Shown in pieces: positions 23,415-35,250 of a stretch of DNA of 64,000 bases; the stretch's first letter is position 1, and each line of letters begins with the position of its first letter. This DNA comes from Paralvinella palmiformis (lineage: Eukaryota; Annelida; Polychaeta; Terebellida; Alvinellidae): contig JAODUP010000584.1 of assembly GCA_025642065.1 (NCBI GenBank), positions 203,098 to 267,097 of the forward strand, written 5' to 3'. A program made the translations under genes and the position numbers. The notes beneath the pieces are model-generated. The model did no database searches. It saw only the letters and a program-made list of their open reading frames with translations, and was not told where the DNA came from.

Positions 23415-24380
23415 CTTTCCAATATTTATGTTGACGAAATTATAAGTATATGATATAACTGAAAAATTCTATCCTGTTTGATAATTATCTTTTTATGAAG
23501 TGAGCGATTAAGAATGTGAATAACACTTGCTATCTATTAGCTCATGGTATACATTGCATGCTTCTGTATCAAGTATAAGGAACTTATATCTTACAAATAA
23601 TACCAATAAATAACATTTGTTATAATTACGAGAACGTCTTCTGGGTGTAACTGTTTTGTTTGTTAACTGGTCTGTTCTGTTAACCGATATTTTAAGTCGC
23701 GCACCCAGTGGAATGTGACGGTATTCACTGAAATAAATCTGTCTTTGTCGTCTTACAGAATTCACCAAAACACGAATTAATAGAGGGTAATGTTTTATTG
23801 TAGATTACTACTTCTGTTTTGGAAACTTTGACGGCGACCAAGGGTTACCTTACTAGACATTACAAATGTCTCATCAAGAAAAGTGGCCACTCTGGATTCA
23901 ATCCACTGAAGAAAGACTATTTGTGCCTGTGCCTTATTATACAAAGCTAAAACACACATACACAGAGAGAAAGATGTTTCTTTCTTTCCAAACCCTTGGA
24001 AATCATGAATGGTAGCTTTATACTCGAGCTGCAGCTAAATCTAGATGACAATAGATACTACATAATAAGTTAGCGCCATATTGATAGGATATGAGTTTGG
24101 CCTATTTATATTTGGGTCTCAGCAGAATACTAAATAGCAATAACAATCGTGATATGTCTATGATAGAGAGTTACATACAGTATTATTATCAAGTTATCAG
24201 TAGAGTTCTTATCTCACATGCTACAGCATTGCTACATCTAACATTCCGAGTTAGTTGGTATAACAGGAAGAGATACTCTTGTTGCAGCAGCACAAATTGG
24301 TATCAATAAAATATACATTACGAAATATTGACTATATATATATATATATATATATATAATAAATGAGTATTGATGTTTTA
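23415..24380. other. AT-rich intergenic DNA
   Basis: Short frames only; (TA)n tract near 24333-24357. Confidence 0.4.
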
Positions 24381-24552
24381 CGCCTCCGCGGTCTAGCAGT
24401 AGCGTGTTGGACCACAGATCACTACCATCTCGGCGTGGGCATATCTGAAGATCGTTTCGTCTTTCACTTTGCCTGATTACCTTTGGACGTCGCTCGGCCC
24501 ATTTGGCCTAATTTGTACACAAAAGTGGCAGTAAAACATTAAATCATCACCA
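24381..24552 (+). mobile_element. SINE family B
   Basis: CGCCTCCGCGGTCTAGCAGT head, a short deletion at the box B region, then the standard body and AAAACATTAAATCATC tail. Confidence 0.75.
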
Positions 24553-25214
24553 ATCTATGATAATGGGACAGCTGGGCTATTTATAACTTGTATTTGATCC
24601 GGAAGTATATATGAAATTGGAACACAGGCAACATTGTAATTGTACGGGTAGTGGTCTGGGTTTTTTAGATATGAAAATAATGAAGAATTGTTATATTTCC
24701 GTACCGTATATATCATACATTATATTGACCCTCTTTGTGTGTGTGTGTGTCTGTGTGTGACATATTGCGTATCTTTATTTCTATCTTTTACTAAAATCTA
24801 CCATTTCTAATATAAGTGAAGTTATTATGTACAGATACATTTATTCCATATATTTATTTACTTATCAGTATTACACGAACTGTTACATAGTGCGCCTTCT
24901 CTGCACGACAATTATTATAACATACTGTCTATAATAATATATACTATTAGTACACTTGATTAAAAAGCCTAGCGCTCTGTCAGGACAATTACCAAAACAA
25001 ATTACTACCAGTCTTCCCTTATTTTACATTATGGTGGAGTTACTGTCAAAACTATCATTACATAGACAACCTGGCCACATAATAAAAATCACATATCTAC
25101 CCGCAATTTCATTTTCTCTTATTTTCCAAATTTTAATGTAGAGGGCGCTAAAGTCTATTAAGGACAATATAGTAAATGTTTAAGCAAAGACCAAAACAAA
25201 ACAGAGCGCTGTTG
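24553..25214. other. 3' flank of the ankyrin gene
   Basis: AT-rich with a (GT)n tract near 24737-24760. No feature called. Confidence 0.4.
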
Positions 25215-25316
25215 TTATAAAATGTGGCACGTTTTCGTGTTCGATGCTTTGGCGATAATCTCAGCGACGTCGGTGTTCCCGGCCTTCAAAGCCAACGCAT
25301 GCGCTGTCTGTCCTTC
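25215..25316 (-). CDS. ankyrin gene exon 11 (stop codon)
   Basis: 33 codons plus TAA at 25217-25215, acceptor TGCAATAG after a (TG)n tract. Encodes EGQTAHALALKAGNTDVAEI... and a short tail ending in a Cys-His-Ile-Leu tetrapeptide. Confidence 0.85.
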   Translation of the reverse strand, partial: EGQTAHALALKAGNTDVAEIIAKASNTKTCHIL

Positions 25317-25607
25317 CTATTGCACACACACACACACACAGAATGAAATATAAAGGACAAATTCATGTAAGTTATTTGTGACGAAAGTAAGTTAGATTGA
25401 GAGAAGAATAGCATACTATCCACCAGTAATGTATCAGTCTAGAGCTGTAACTTACCTTGTCCTTGGCCGACATATTAACCTGTAATTTTATCAATTTTTC
25501 TGCAGCGACGACGTCATTCTTTAAGGCTGCCAAGTGAAGAGCGCTGCGTCCCTTCTGAAATTACAGTGCTTGAACAAGTGCGAGAAATTGCACGTACTCA
25601 CGCAGAT

Positions 25608-25647
<40 letters not shown>

Positions 25648-27826
25648 CTAATCGTACGCGTATGCAAGCAAACAACATTCATCGCAATCTATTAAATGAC
25701 CTTTGTCCAATACAGATGCTACTGATGTGGTACAACATAGTCTACTCACATCGGAGGTCAGTGCGTCCATGTCAGCCTTGTTGCCGTGAAGAAGGTCAAT
25801 GATTTCCGGTTTCTCTCGCTTTTCTTCGCGTATCACCGACAAATGTATCGGACAATATCCATCCTGACTTAATAAATTTATTACGATATATAAAAAGACA
25901 AAACCCGATTTGATACAGTCACAATCTACGAAAGAGCATAACGGTTTAAATACGTTGAATTTCTGGATCTGTTTCATAGTTAATTTATTTAGCTGCTGAA
26001 TTTTCGCTGAACAATCAGCGTATTTCGGAAGATTCATTATTCTGAGGAGAAAACAAATCAAAACTCTTTGATATTTTCAATCACCGTTAGCACGATAGCA
26101 ACGAAAATATATGCTGCGTGCATAAATTAATGGATGTTGGAAGTATTTGTGAAGATTGATATCAGGGTTCGGATCAGATCATGAACCACTAACTGAAATT
26201 TTGTTAATCCAATGCTATTGATCCAGTTATTAATAGGATATAAATCGATGCAGCATGGAATAAGAAATGCCCTGAAGTTAATATATTGTGAAATTTGTCC
26301 AAATGACCAGATGAGTGATATTACAGGATAAAGGTGTTTTAAAAATATAATGTAAATTAGATAACCTTTTTAAGAATAGCACGGTGCTGTGTGTGTGTGA
26401 AAATCCGATTAAAAAGGATGACAACTTGGGAACATATTCTTACAGTTAAGGATTTGAAATTTGTTGAGTTGTTCCGTTCATATGTAATTATGCTAGCGTG
26501 GTCGTAATCAGTGCAGGTGTAGAGAGGACATCAGCTTCGGCCTTTAGCAAACTAAGTAATTTATTTTTTAGTCGGTATGTGGATTTTACGTGGATCCGAT
26601 ATCATACTGGAGTACCCAAGAATGGGGAGGGGGGGTGTAAGATATATATCTGTCTATGGAGATACACCGCTATATATATATATATATATATATATATGGC
26701 GGTCTCCCCTTATCCCAGAACGTTCCCAGGAACAGGGTAGGTGTGCTTCTTAAAGGCTTGGATTTTTAGGCACAAAACTCACGAACCGTCCCCCCTTTTT
26801 ATATCTAGAAAGCAACTAGATCCGTCTGTATTTGTTCATCATCTAATTGGGACTATATTTCAGACATTAATCTGGTTGTAAAAACGACGTTTATGGGCCG
26901 CTTTATCAAACGCTAAAATACAGTGTGGAACATTAATGTTGTCATCTAAGGATTTAATCTACTCATTAGGCACCAGCAGACACCAGATGGCGTATAGACA
27001 CCTTTTTTCTCGAAACATCTGGCGTCGTGAAGAATGTCATTATCGCCGAAGTGACCTTAGAACGGAGATAACAGAGATGTAGTATGCTTCAACTGGATGG
27101 TTCTCTCCTCTTTAAATATTGGGAGAACCTTAGCTTTACAATTAGCTGATCAATATAATTATTGGTACTGTCCAACTTATTAAGGTAATTTGTCGCAGTC
27201 TCTAATTTCGTACATATAACAGCTTCTTCAGTCAGTTCTAATTGTCGCTGTTTCGAATAAGGAACAAAGATAGGCATGAAGGTTTCGATTGTTATAAGCT
27301 TTATAATCCCATCGCCAATATATTTTAATTGAAAGTTTTATATACAGACTTTCAGGTGGCTGTTAAAAGGAATCTTTAATAATCACCTTATTTCTGGAGT
27401 TAATATTTACATTTGGTGATTTTAGGGTCTCTCTCACATCGTTTAGGTGTCCAAAGAGGATGGATTGGAAGAGCTTTGCCTGGAAAATAGCGCAAATTAT
27501 CAATTCATTCATTAAAATTATACAATTTTAGTCAACATCAGCACAGACGACTCAACAAAAGGCGATATACATGTATTTATTGTCTGTGACACGAATACAG
27601 TTAAACATGGTGTACAGTAATCATGATTTAAAACAAATATAAATTAATTTATTATTATTTTTTTATTACTAATATTATTATTTTTATTAGTAGTAGTAGT
27701 AGTATATTCATGTCAGCATGATCCAACTTACGGGATATGAAGCATTGCGCTTGCGCAGAAGCATCAATATGTCCTCATAATTTCGCGCTTCAGATAATAA
27801 CCAAGCATTTTCTCCACTCTGTAACG

Positions 27827-27859
<33 letters not shown>

Positions 27860-28344
27860 GTGTGTGTGTGTGCACACATGTGTAAGTGTATATATACAAA
27901 TAAAATAATTAGTCACAAAGTATTCTGCTATGGCCTACATATATACTTGGCATGGATACAAAGTTGACCTTTAAGACAGTTACATTTCAATCAACTTACC
28001 GTGTCGTTTAGTGTATGGTCGATTCCCCAGGCTAACAGTTTATCAACCAAAGTATACATGGTACCCTTTGTACGGAGTTTTGTAGATTTAATTACCAAAT
28101 TCAATACAGTATCAAGCTCCTGTTTAGTAATGTGAGAGACTAAAATTGGTAAAGTTATCCGTGCATGGAGGATACTTGAAGAGCAAGGATTATTTTAATA
28201 TGGACACATACATACACATACACACACATACATACACAGGGAGGATGGGGGGGGGGGTGAAAGAAAGCCATGGTGAGGGATCATTTGTGTTGTTGATAAG
28301 ATGTACATCTTTAATCATCCTCCCCTCAACAAACTGTCTGTTTA

Positions 28345-28381
<37 letters not shown>

Positions 28382-31364
28382 ATATCTGTACTGATACCTG
28401 ATACTTACATGGTTCTGTAGGTTAATGTTGGCACCGGAGTCTTTAAGCAGCTCTAACACTTCACATTTATCACGTGGATAACTTTTAACAACATGATGGA
28501 TAGCCGCCAAGCCATTCTACTTAATAAAACAGAATTAATCTGTGTCAATGTTGGCGGCTTATAGTAAACAGTGTAACAGGGTTTCGACTCATTATCATAA
28601 ATAATAAACATTGGAGCAGATTCGCTTAAAAGTGTTATCCTTACCCGGAATACGTGTCTTGGTTAGAAAGGGGAATAGGAGCTAGGATCTGAGAATGGGA
28701 GAAACGGTTCTAACAAAGCATTTAGTACATTTACGTATAGGTCAATATGACAAAACATAACAACAGCAACAACAACAAAAGTAGTAATTCATGAATAAGC
28801 CATTGTATTCTCCGGTAGCCGGACATAACCCCCCTGAATATAGGAATTAGGGTTAGGGTTAATTGACAGTAATTAACACACATACAAATGGTTGTTATAA
28901 TATGGCCACTGCAATTGAAAATTTGTGTTTGGCCTTACATAGTTATATTTTCAAAAACTATATATTAAATTCACATATAAACCATCTATTTCAAAACAAC
29001 CACTGACATTCAGGGTTTTTTCCGCAGGGGGTTTTGCCAGGGATTCGTATTCTCCACAATTGTCAGCTGTGTAGTTTATCCCTGAAAGAAACATTGCTCC
29101 CCTCTTAAACGCGCCTATGTGTACGTTTATGTGTAAGTTTATGTGTATATTTATGTACGAACAAATGCATAGAAAATAGATTATATTCCCATTTAATTCA
29201 TAAACAACAAAAGATAAAGACATTCCTCAATAAGGTAAAAGCCAAAGAAATGAGGACGCGATCGTCAATATCTCATAAAGAATTTATTACATATTCTAGT
29301 CAGAGGGTTCGGTTCCTTGTACTTACGGTTCACAGTTTCCGGTATTTAATCCATATTTCCTTATTAATAACTGACAGTAATTCACCCGATCACACCAAGT
29401 TTACCGTTTATGACACAAGGACATCCGGGTTTCTACACTACCCTCTTAATCCGTTCATCTTTCATGGCGTCTCCAAACAGTAATTTGGTGAAAACATAGT
29501 CGCGCAAGAAAAGAGATGAATGTCTGTATTTACTAAAGATACAGTCTAGATTAACTGAATAAGATAGTTTTGTTTGAATCAATCTATATGTATATATATA
29601 AATTACGACAACAAATTACTTTAGAAAGATGTTTGTTCAAGCTTGTGGATTTTCTAGGAAAACTGTGCTATTATTACTGTGCTGCTATAGACTACACTCT
29701 ACACAAACGATGTATAGTACCCATTGTTATAGATTGTGGCTATTGTAACAGATAGTGCACATCATTACGGATTTAATTCTCTGATGCTTGGGAATTAAAT
29801 GCTCTCAGATTGTAATAGATGCTACTAAAGGTATTGCAAAACAAATTGACGAAAAACGACTGAGCCGGAAGTTAATGGTGACCCCGGAGTGATGTTGGTA
29901 GTGAACTGCGTCCTAGAACACCATGTTTTGGGGTTGAGTCGCTGTCTTTGTCGAATGCTTTTTTTCGTGTTCTAGTTTACTTAAACGTCTCTGCCATTTA
30001 TGCCCGCCGTGATCAGCACGATACTAGTCAAAGTGCCTACTGACTCACTGATTAACTCACTCACTCACCAACTCACTCAGAAGATTTTCTGTTACAGAAA
30101 TTGATAATAGCGGATTTAAAACAACTACGGTGAAAATTCCACATGAACTGTTTAGGCGTGAAATAGTATTTGGCGTCTACAATTCGAATCGTGCAATTAA
30201 TCGTATACAAAGCTTCAATGCTATTGCAGAAGACCTTTCTTTGATGCTTTTGCCAACAGTTCATATGGTCCTCTAAAGCATCAAAATAAAGGGACCATTT
30301 GTAACAAAACAGTCGCTCAGTGGAAATCTTCGAAACGTGCAATGATCTGAAGAGAATATAAAAACCCGATTAACGCGCCTCCGTGGTCTAGTTGTAGCGT
30401 GTTGGACCACAGATCAGTACCAAGTGTGTTCGAATCTCGGCGTGGGGCATATCTGAGGGTTGTTTCATCTTTGACTTCGCTTCATTACCTTTGCAGGTCG
30501 CTCAGCTCAATTGGCCTACCTTGTGTACAAAAGTGGTCGTAAAACATCAATCATCGTCTGTGTGCCTTATCAGATTATCGGGTCGCAGTACACATTACGT
30601 GTACATCACCGACTAGTGACTGAGGAAATTTTCTACAAGTGTTTTAGGAAGAGATCCGTATTCTTATATATTTACCTCGTCCTTAAAGTTCACATCGGCT
30701 TTGTGACTGAGGCAGATCGTTATCATTTCTAGATCGCCCGCGATGATAGCTTTGATGAGCTTTTTCTAAAATGTCAGTTAAGAGGGAAAACTGTGATAAA
30801 ATACGGTTACAATTTACAGTGGTCACTGAAAATGGATTTACTTCAACTGGTTGTGCTGATATATGTAATGATCCCATATAATAATAATAATAATAATAAC
30901 GTGTAATTTATCAAAAAAGATTCAAGTATGCTTAATAAACTAAGCTGAATACCTTAAATAGCATAAACAAATAATATCAATTACAATATAACCATTAGCA
31001 CAGAATAAAAAAAGAAATGTAGTCTATGCAGTTTGTCTATGTGACGCACACACACTCTCTCTCTCTCTCTCTCTCTGTGTGTGCATGCATGGGTGCGTGA
31101 ACGACAGGTTTCATAACTGTATAGCTTATACATAATACAATAAAACTCACTCCATAATACTTAGCACGGTTCTTCCTAAACTGGACCAGGGCGATATTAG
31201 GTGGTAGGTCACTGGCCAATAGTTCGGCTAATTCCGGCAGTCCTCGGTCCATAGCTAAATCGTAAGGACGACGGAGTTTCTGAAAACATTTTATACACAA
31301 CATGTACATAGGTATCGTGGCAACTACGTAGGCCATCGGCTAAAACATTATAGTGGTGTAGCTA

Positions 31365-31402
<38 letters not shown>

Positions 31403-34400
31403 GACACCCCCACACACAATCCAAAGTAAGCTTACTTAATAACATTTAAAAAAATATTATTTTGGATAATTATTTATAGTTATTCATAATTGGCATTTAA
31501 ATAAATCAGCTTAATAGCATATTTTTAAAATAAAATTATTAGTTTAAAAATATAACATATTTGAAAGAGAGAGAGAAGTTATCATCATAGAGAGCGAGAT
31601 ATAACGATATTGATGATAATTATATTTATGGCATAATTATTTATTACGTTTTAGGTAATTACGATACCCTATTTCTTAGACTTGTATCTGCACCATATTC
31701 CATTAATTTCTCGACAATGTCTTCAACGTTTTGCCGTCGGCCATATTTAATCGTCAGGTGGAGTGGTGTCTCGTTTTCAATCAACGTCTGCGCATTGACT
31801 TCAGCTTTGTTCTTCAGCAGGAATTCAACAATGGCTTCAACATCATTAAATTGTCGCTGCACAGCAACATGAAGCGCTGTAAGACCGTTCTAGAAGAAAC
31901 ATATAATTAATGATTTCTTACCAGGTTTATGTATCTATATGTGTGTATATATGTATGTAGAAAAAAATAATATCTTTGAACACACACATATACAATATCG
32001 TGGTAAAATATATTATTAATAATCTGGTAATTTTAAAAACGTTTAATTTCTATCTAACTTGTAACTTGGTTTAATTAGCTGTGATTAAACTACTATCTAC
32101 GGAGTAGATTCGGTTTATGAATGTTCTCCAACAAACAATTGCACTCATGAAGAGGTACTCGTTGAAATGAATCTTTGGTCGAAAGTAAAATAATTTACAT
32201 TTACGTGGCAGAAAAATATTAAAAATACTGGTTACTCGAAATATTTACAGTTTTATTGCCTGATATTTATGGAATATAGTTTGATATATTTAATAATGTC
32301 TGTTTTCAGTTTATGAAATTCAAAGTGTATAATTAATTATTTGTACTTAGATTTATTGCTACTAGCTGTCAAATTTGTTTGTGAGACGAACTATAGAATA
32401 GATTCTCTAGAGTTGGCCACAGTTAGCCCCATAACGCATACATAAGGTGGTGACAAGATGGCGACATTTTTTATAACAAGACGGCAACGAACTAGAAGAC
32501 ATTTGTTGCACAAAAGATTGGAGAAATAAAGGAGGAATTGAAGTCGTGTTCTTTCGTATGGGCTCTCATTTAGACTGCAAAAAGATAAGTGCTACACGAG
32601 AACTGGCTTTGGTAGAGTACATCATGCTTTCCCATGGTAATACTCAGTCATCACTGATAATGGCATATGCACTGTGTTAGGGTTCGAAATTGATCACTCG
32701 CCACTCACAATGGCGAGCGCATCTTTCTCCCGGCGAGTATCAACGGATCCGCACTGGCCAAGGTGGCGAGTGTTAATATTTGGTACCATTGGCGAGCATA
32801 AAGTCTAGTTCTAGAAAATATTTGCCAACTTTATTTTACGTTTATTTTAGCGCTATGGAATATTCATTTTATTGATCCCGCATTACTTACACAGTGCCAA
32901 TGGGCCTCAAGCGGGCATTTACAGAACGAATTAGCAACCCAAACTCAACATTTATATAGTTAAAAGAAATGGCGGAATAAACTCTGAAATACTCCCATAT
33001 GGCTTCTTTGGGGGCTAAGTTTCAAAAAACAATCCCCCCGGATACTAGCAGGCATTCAGCGATCGCCGGCGCTCGCTTCGCTCACGTCCGCCCCAAATCA
33101 GGACCAGTAAAAACCTTACCTGGCTAGCACTTCACAAAATCCACTAGCCACAGTGGCTAGTGCTGCACATAGTGTCATACCCTGCTGTATATTAGTTCGC
33201 GTATATTTATTAGCATAGTTCTGGTCAGAATCATTCGTGTATAAGTATTACAATTATTATTATTATTATTATTAGGTATCACACCATACTGCTTATTATC
33301 ATTACTGGGCGCCTCTGTGGTGTAACTGGTTGCGCGTTGGATCACAGGTCACTACCACCTGAGTTCGAATCTCGGCGTGGGTATATCTGATGGGTGTTTC
33401 ATCTCTGACTTCGCTTCATTACCTTTGGAGGTCGATCGGCTCATTTAACCTACTATGTGCACAAAAGTGCCTGTAAAACATCAATCATCATGAATCATCA
33501 TCAATCTTCGTCTTTTCAGTCTGTTAACCGACATATGTTACATACATCCTTGTACTAACCTCATTATGTTTATTAATGTTTTCTCCAGATCGTAGGCATT
33601 TCTCTATAACTGACAACTGTCCATTTAGACAAGCGGCGTGTAGATTATCATCCTAATGAAGGAAAGTAAGAAAGTTATTTCATTTGTTTAATCTCTCCCT
33701 CTTTCGCTAGCTGTCTACCTATATACTTATCTATCTATCTATCTCAGTCTATCTCTATCTCTCTGCCGGGGTTGGAAGGTTTATGACACAATGTCAAAAA
33801 CCATTGATTAATCCACGGTTTATGACGTCAAGTCATAAATAGGTTTATGACGGTTTATGATATGATAGCGTCATAAACTGTCAAAAGCATATTTTTGTAA
33901 TAAATATTGGGACATATTTATCCCGAGATATACCTAAAAAGTAGTTTTTAGAATGGTTTGATTTATTAATGTTATTAATATAATATTGTAATATTAAAAG
34001 TAAAATTATTATACAACAAGTTAGAGCCTCGTTATTAGACTATGGTAATCATACACTGGTATTATTTGTAGCGAAAATCAATTGACCTGATTGGTGTTCT
34101 ATTTATTTCTAGAGCTTAGGGGGTGGTACGATTTCAATACTATTCATTAATTGGATGACAAACAAGATATCACCATCTTGGGTTGGTTCTGGTGTAAATA
34201 TGTGGCTGACCATGCAGGAAGTAACAGTGGCTTCACTTAATGATCCACCGTGTGGCAAGAGTTCAAGATATCTGTTGCTCTGATTCTATTAATCCATCTT
34301 ATAGCTTTCACATTAAATAATAGTTACACATGGTTAGTTTCATGGATGACTTCAATACAGCCAAATTGGATAAATGGGGACGAGACCTTGAATAATAATG

Positions 34401-35250
34401 TAATTAATTCTAAGACCAGTCATAAACGTATTATAGGCGTATTATAGCATTTCACAATAACCAGTCATGTTCAATGGTGGGAGACCTGCCCATCTCATCT
34501 GGTAATATTTTCTTAGAGTGACAGTGGATGATAAAGTTCATGCTTAGTGCAAGATATGTGGTCACCAACAATAACCCTGTGCAGAGAGAATGACAAGTCG
34601 CTGTGTGCTAAGCTACACAACCAAACCACAGATTTTGTAAGAGATACCAACATACACTATTGTTTTATATTCATGTTTGTAATATAGTAATATACTAATT
34701 TTGATATAATGATTATCCAGAACTGATTCTAAGTAAAAATAAAATGAGTCTAAACAATTTAAATTAATTATAGTGATAACAGGTTTCAGTTTATGACGGT
34801 AGATGGCATAATAAAGGTATTTATGACAGTTTTACGACAGGTTTATGACTGTCATAAACCTAACCCTGCTCTCTGTCTATCTATGCATTTAACAGTTAAA
34901 GTACACACACACACTTCAGAAGTAACTGCCAACATTTCTTAACAGAGCTATGCGTACACAACAACCGGTCCGGCGTAACGACCTTCGAAAATCCGAAGTC
35001 GATCATTCACCTGCAAGTCGAACCAGGATTGTTTCAGGTGATCCGCTAGGTGTCGCTGTCTGCTGGAGGCCGGTGATCCCGGGGTTAGGCGATAGGCCTG
35101 TAGCGATCGTAGCCTATTCTCCAGCGCCGCTGTCTCCCAGTCAATGTATTCCTGCTCCTTTATGCTGTCCTCCAATCTCTCTATCTCACCCCTCAGCCAT
35201 TCTAAATACGGCCTCGTTCCCCTGGCCGGTATTTTCGCTCCGTCAGCCAT
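25215..35250 (-). CDS. ankyrin-repeat protein with helical N-terminus, 11 exons
   Basis: I assembled this gene from splice sites. Exons, 5' to 3': 35250-35011, 33652-33560, 31889-31668, 31279-31151, 30765-30676, 28516-28409, 28119-28000, 27818-27732, 25863-25750, 25554-25456, 25316-25215. They total 1404 nt, 467 residues plus TAA. Every intron is phase 0, with AG acceptors and GT donors throughout. Residues 1-80 are charged and helical (EWLRGEIERLEDSIKEQE), probably a short coiled coil. Residues 81-467 hold about ten ankyrin repeats, with motifs such as NGLTALHVAV, ETPLHLTIKYG, NGLAAIHHVV, DGYCPIHLSV and KGRSALHLAA. Exon borders fall at repeat borders. The two halves (81-228, 229-467) share a layout, each opening with a capping repeat and an NGL repeat. 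No membrane segment, signal peptide or enzymatic domain is seen, so a cytoplasmic protein-binding scaffold is the natural reading. Partners are unknown. Confidence 0.85.
25456..25554 (-). CDS. ankyrin gene exon 10
   Basis: Exactly 33 codons, acceptor AATTTCAG, donor AAG|GTAAGT. One canonical repeat, KGRSALHLAALKNDVVAAEK... Confidence 0.9.
25608..25643. repeat. (TA)n microsatellite in ankyrin intron 9
   Basis: Long uninterrupted TA run between exons 9 and 10. Confidence 0.85.
25750..25863 (-). CDS. ankyrin gene exon 9
   Basis: 38 codons, acceptor TTAAGTCAG, donor GAT|GTGAGT. Repeat DGYCPIHLSVIREEKREK... Confidence 0.85.
25864..27731. other. ankyrin intron 8
   Basis: AT-rich, (TA)n at about 26660-26697. 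A possible exon at 27129-27247 (minus) has an acceptor, but its length is not a multiple of three and the gene reads well without it. Confidence 0.5.
27732..27818 (-). CDS. ankyrin gene exon 8
   Basis: 29 codons, acceptor ACGTTACAG, donor CCC|GTAAGT. Divergent repeat SGENAWLLSEARNYEDILML. A (TA)n/(TG)n microsatellite lies immediately upstream in the intron. Confidence 0.8.
28000..28119 (-). CDS. ankyrin gene exon 7
   Basis: 40 codons, acceptor TACTAAACAG, donor ACG|GTAAGT. Divergent repeat ELDTVLNLVIKST... WGIDHTLNDT. Confidence 0.8.
28344..28380. repeat. (CA)n microsatellite in ankyrin intron 6
   Basis: About 15 CA units just downstream of exon 6 on the minus strand. Confidence 0.85.
28409..28516 (-). 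CDS. ankyrin gene exon 6
   Basis: 36 codons, acceptor ATTAAGTAG, donor CAT|GTAAGT. Repeat NGLAAIHHVVKSYPRDK..., joining naturally after the KDE end of exon 5. Confidence 0.85.
28517..30373. other. ankyrin intron 5, unexplained part
   Basis: An 89-codon minus frame at 30073-30342 has no ankyrin pattern and no needed role, since exons 5 and 6 join well. No feature called. Confidence 0.4.
30374..30556 (+). mobile_element. SINE family B in ankyrin intron 5
   Basis: CGCGCCTCCGTGGTCTAGTT head, box B TGTTCGAATC, full body and AAAACATCAATCATC tail. Antisense to the host gene. Confidence 0.85.
30676..30765 (-). CDS. ankyrin gene exon 5
   Basis: 30 codons, acceptor ACATTTTAG, donor GAG|GTAAAT. Capping repeat KKLIKAIIAGDLEMITICLS opening the second block. 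Confidence 0.85.
31151..31279 (-). CDS. ankyrin gene exon 4
   Basis: 43 codons, acceptor ATGTTTTCAG, donor GGA|GTGAGT. Encodes RRPYDLAMDRGLPELAELL, closing the first ankyrin block, then a basic stretch. Confidence 0.85.
31366..31400. repeat. (CA)n microsatellite in ankyrin intron 3
   Basis: Dinucleotide run between exons 3 and 4. A (CT)n/(GT)n run lies at 31049-31083. Confidence 0.85.
31668..31889 (-). CDS. ankyrin gene exon 3
   Basis: 74 codons, acceptor TTTCTTCTAG, donor AGG|GTATCG. Two ankyrin repeats, NGLTALHVAVQRQF... and ETPLHLTIKYGRR... Closely related to the exon at 40696-40914. Confidence 0.9.
32678..33184. mobile_element. hAT-like MITE in ankyrin intron 2
   Basis: The left end reads AGGGTTCGAAATTGATCACT and the right end, reverse-complemented, CAGGGTATGACACTATGTGC. 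Each end holds a small palindrome (CTCGCCACT...GGCGAG; CTAGCCACTGTGGCTAG). These traits suggest hAT. The flanking 8 bp do not match well, so the boundaries are approximate. Confidence 0.4.
33308..33492 (+). mobile_element. SINE family B in ankyrin intron 2
   Basis: GCGCCTCTGTGGTGTAACTG head, box B GAGTTCGAATC, full body. Extra ATCATC units at the tail. Confidence 0.85.
33560..33652 (-). CDS. ankyrin gene exon 2
   Basis: 31 codons, acceptor TTCATTAG, donor GAG|GTTAGT. Encodes a capping repeat DDNLHAACLNGQLSVIEKCL... Closely related to the exon at 42567-42659. Confidence 0.85.
33767..34868 (+). mobile_element. hAT transposon remnant in ankyrin intron 1
   Basis: The left end CGGGGTTGGAAGGTTTATGA and the right end (reverse complement CAGGGTTAGGTTTATGAC) match. 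The flanks CTCTCTGC and CTCTCTGT are an 8-bp near-perfect target duplication as expected for hAT, although they lie in a CT-rich repeat. Both ends are packed with TTTATGAC/GTCATAAA subterminal motifs. Inside, about 34517-34640 translates with stops to VDDKVHA*CKICGHQQ, resembling the start of a BED-type zinc finger of a hAT transposase. Confidence 0.6.
35011..35250 (-). CDS. ankyrin gene exon 1 (start codon, helical region)
   Basis: ATG at 35250-35248 opens MADGAKIPARGTRPYLEW. Eighty codons end at CAG|GTGAAT, a strong donor. The frame stays open past this donor, but the later in-frame GT sites are poor, so I stop here. This start gives a clean phase-0 join to exon 2. Confidence 0.75.

Noticed and set aside
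27129..27247. Possible extra ankyrin-gene exon with acceptor ATTCGAAACAG
   Set aside because: 119 nt would break the phase-0 chain, the donor is poor, and exons 8 and 9 join well without it.
30073..30342. 89-codon minus-strand frame in ankyrin intron 5
   Set aside because: No ankyrin pattern; exons 5 and 6 form a natural repeat junction without it.
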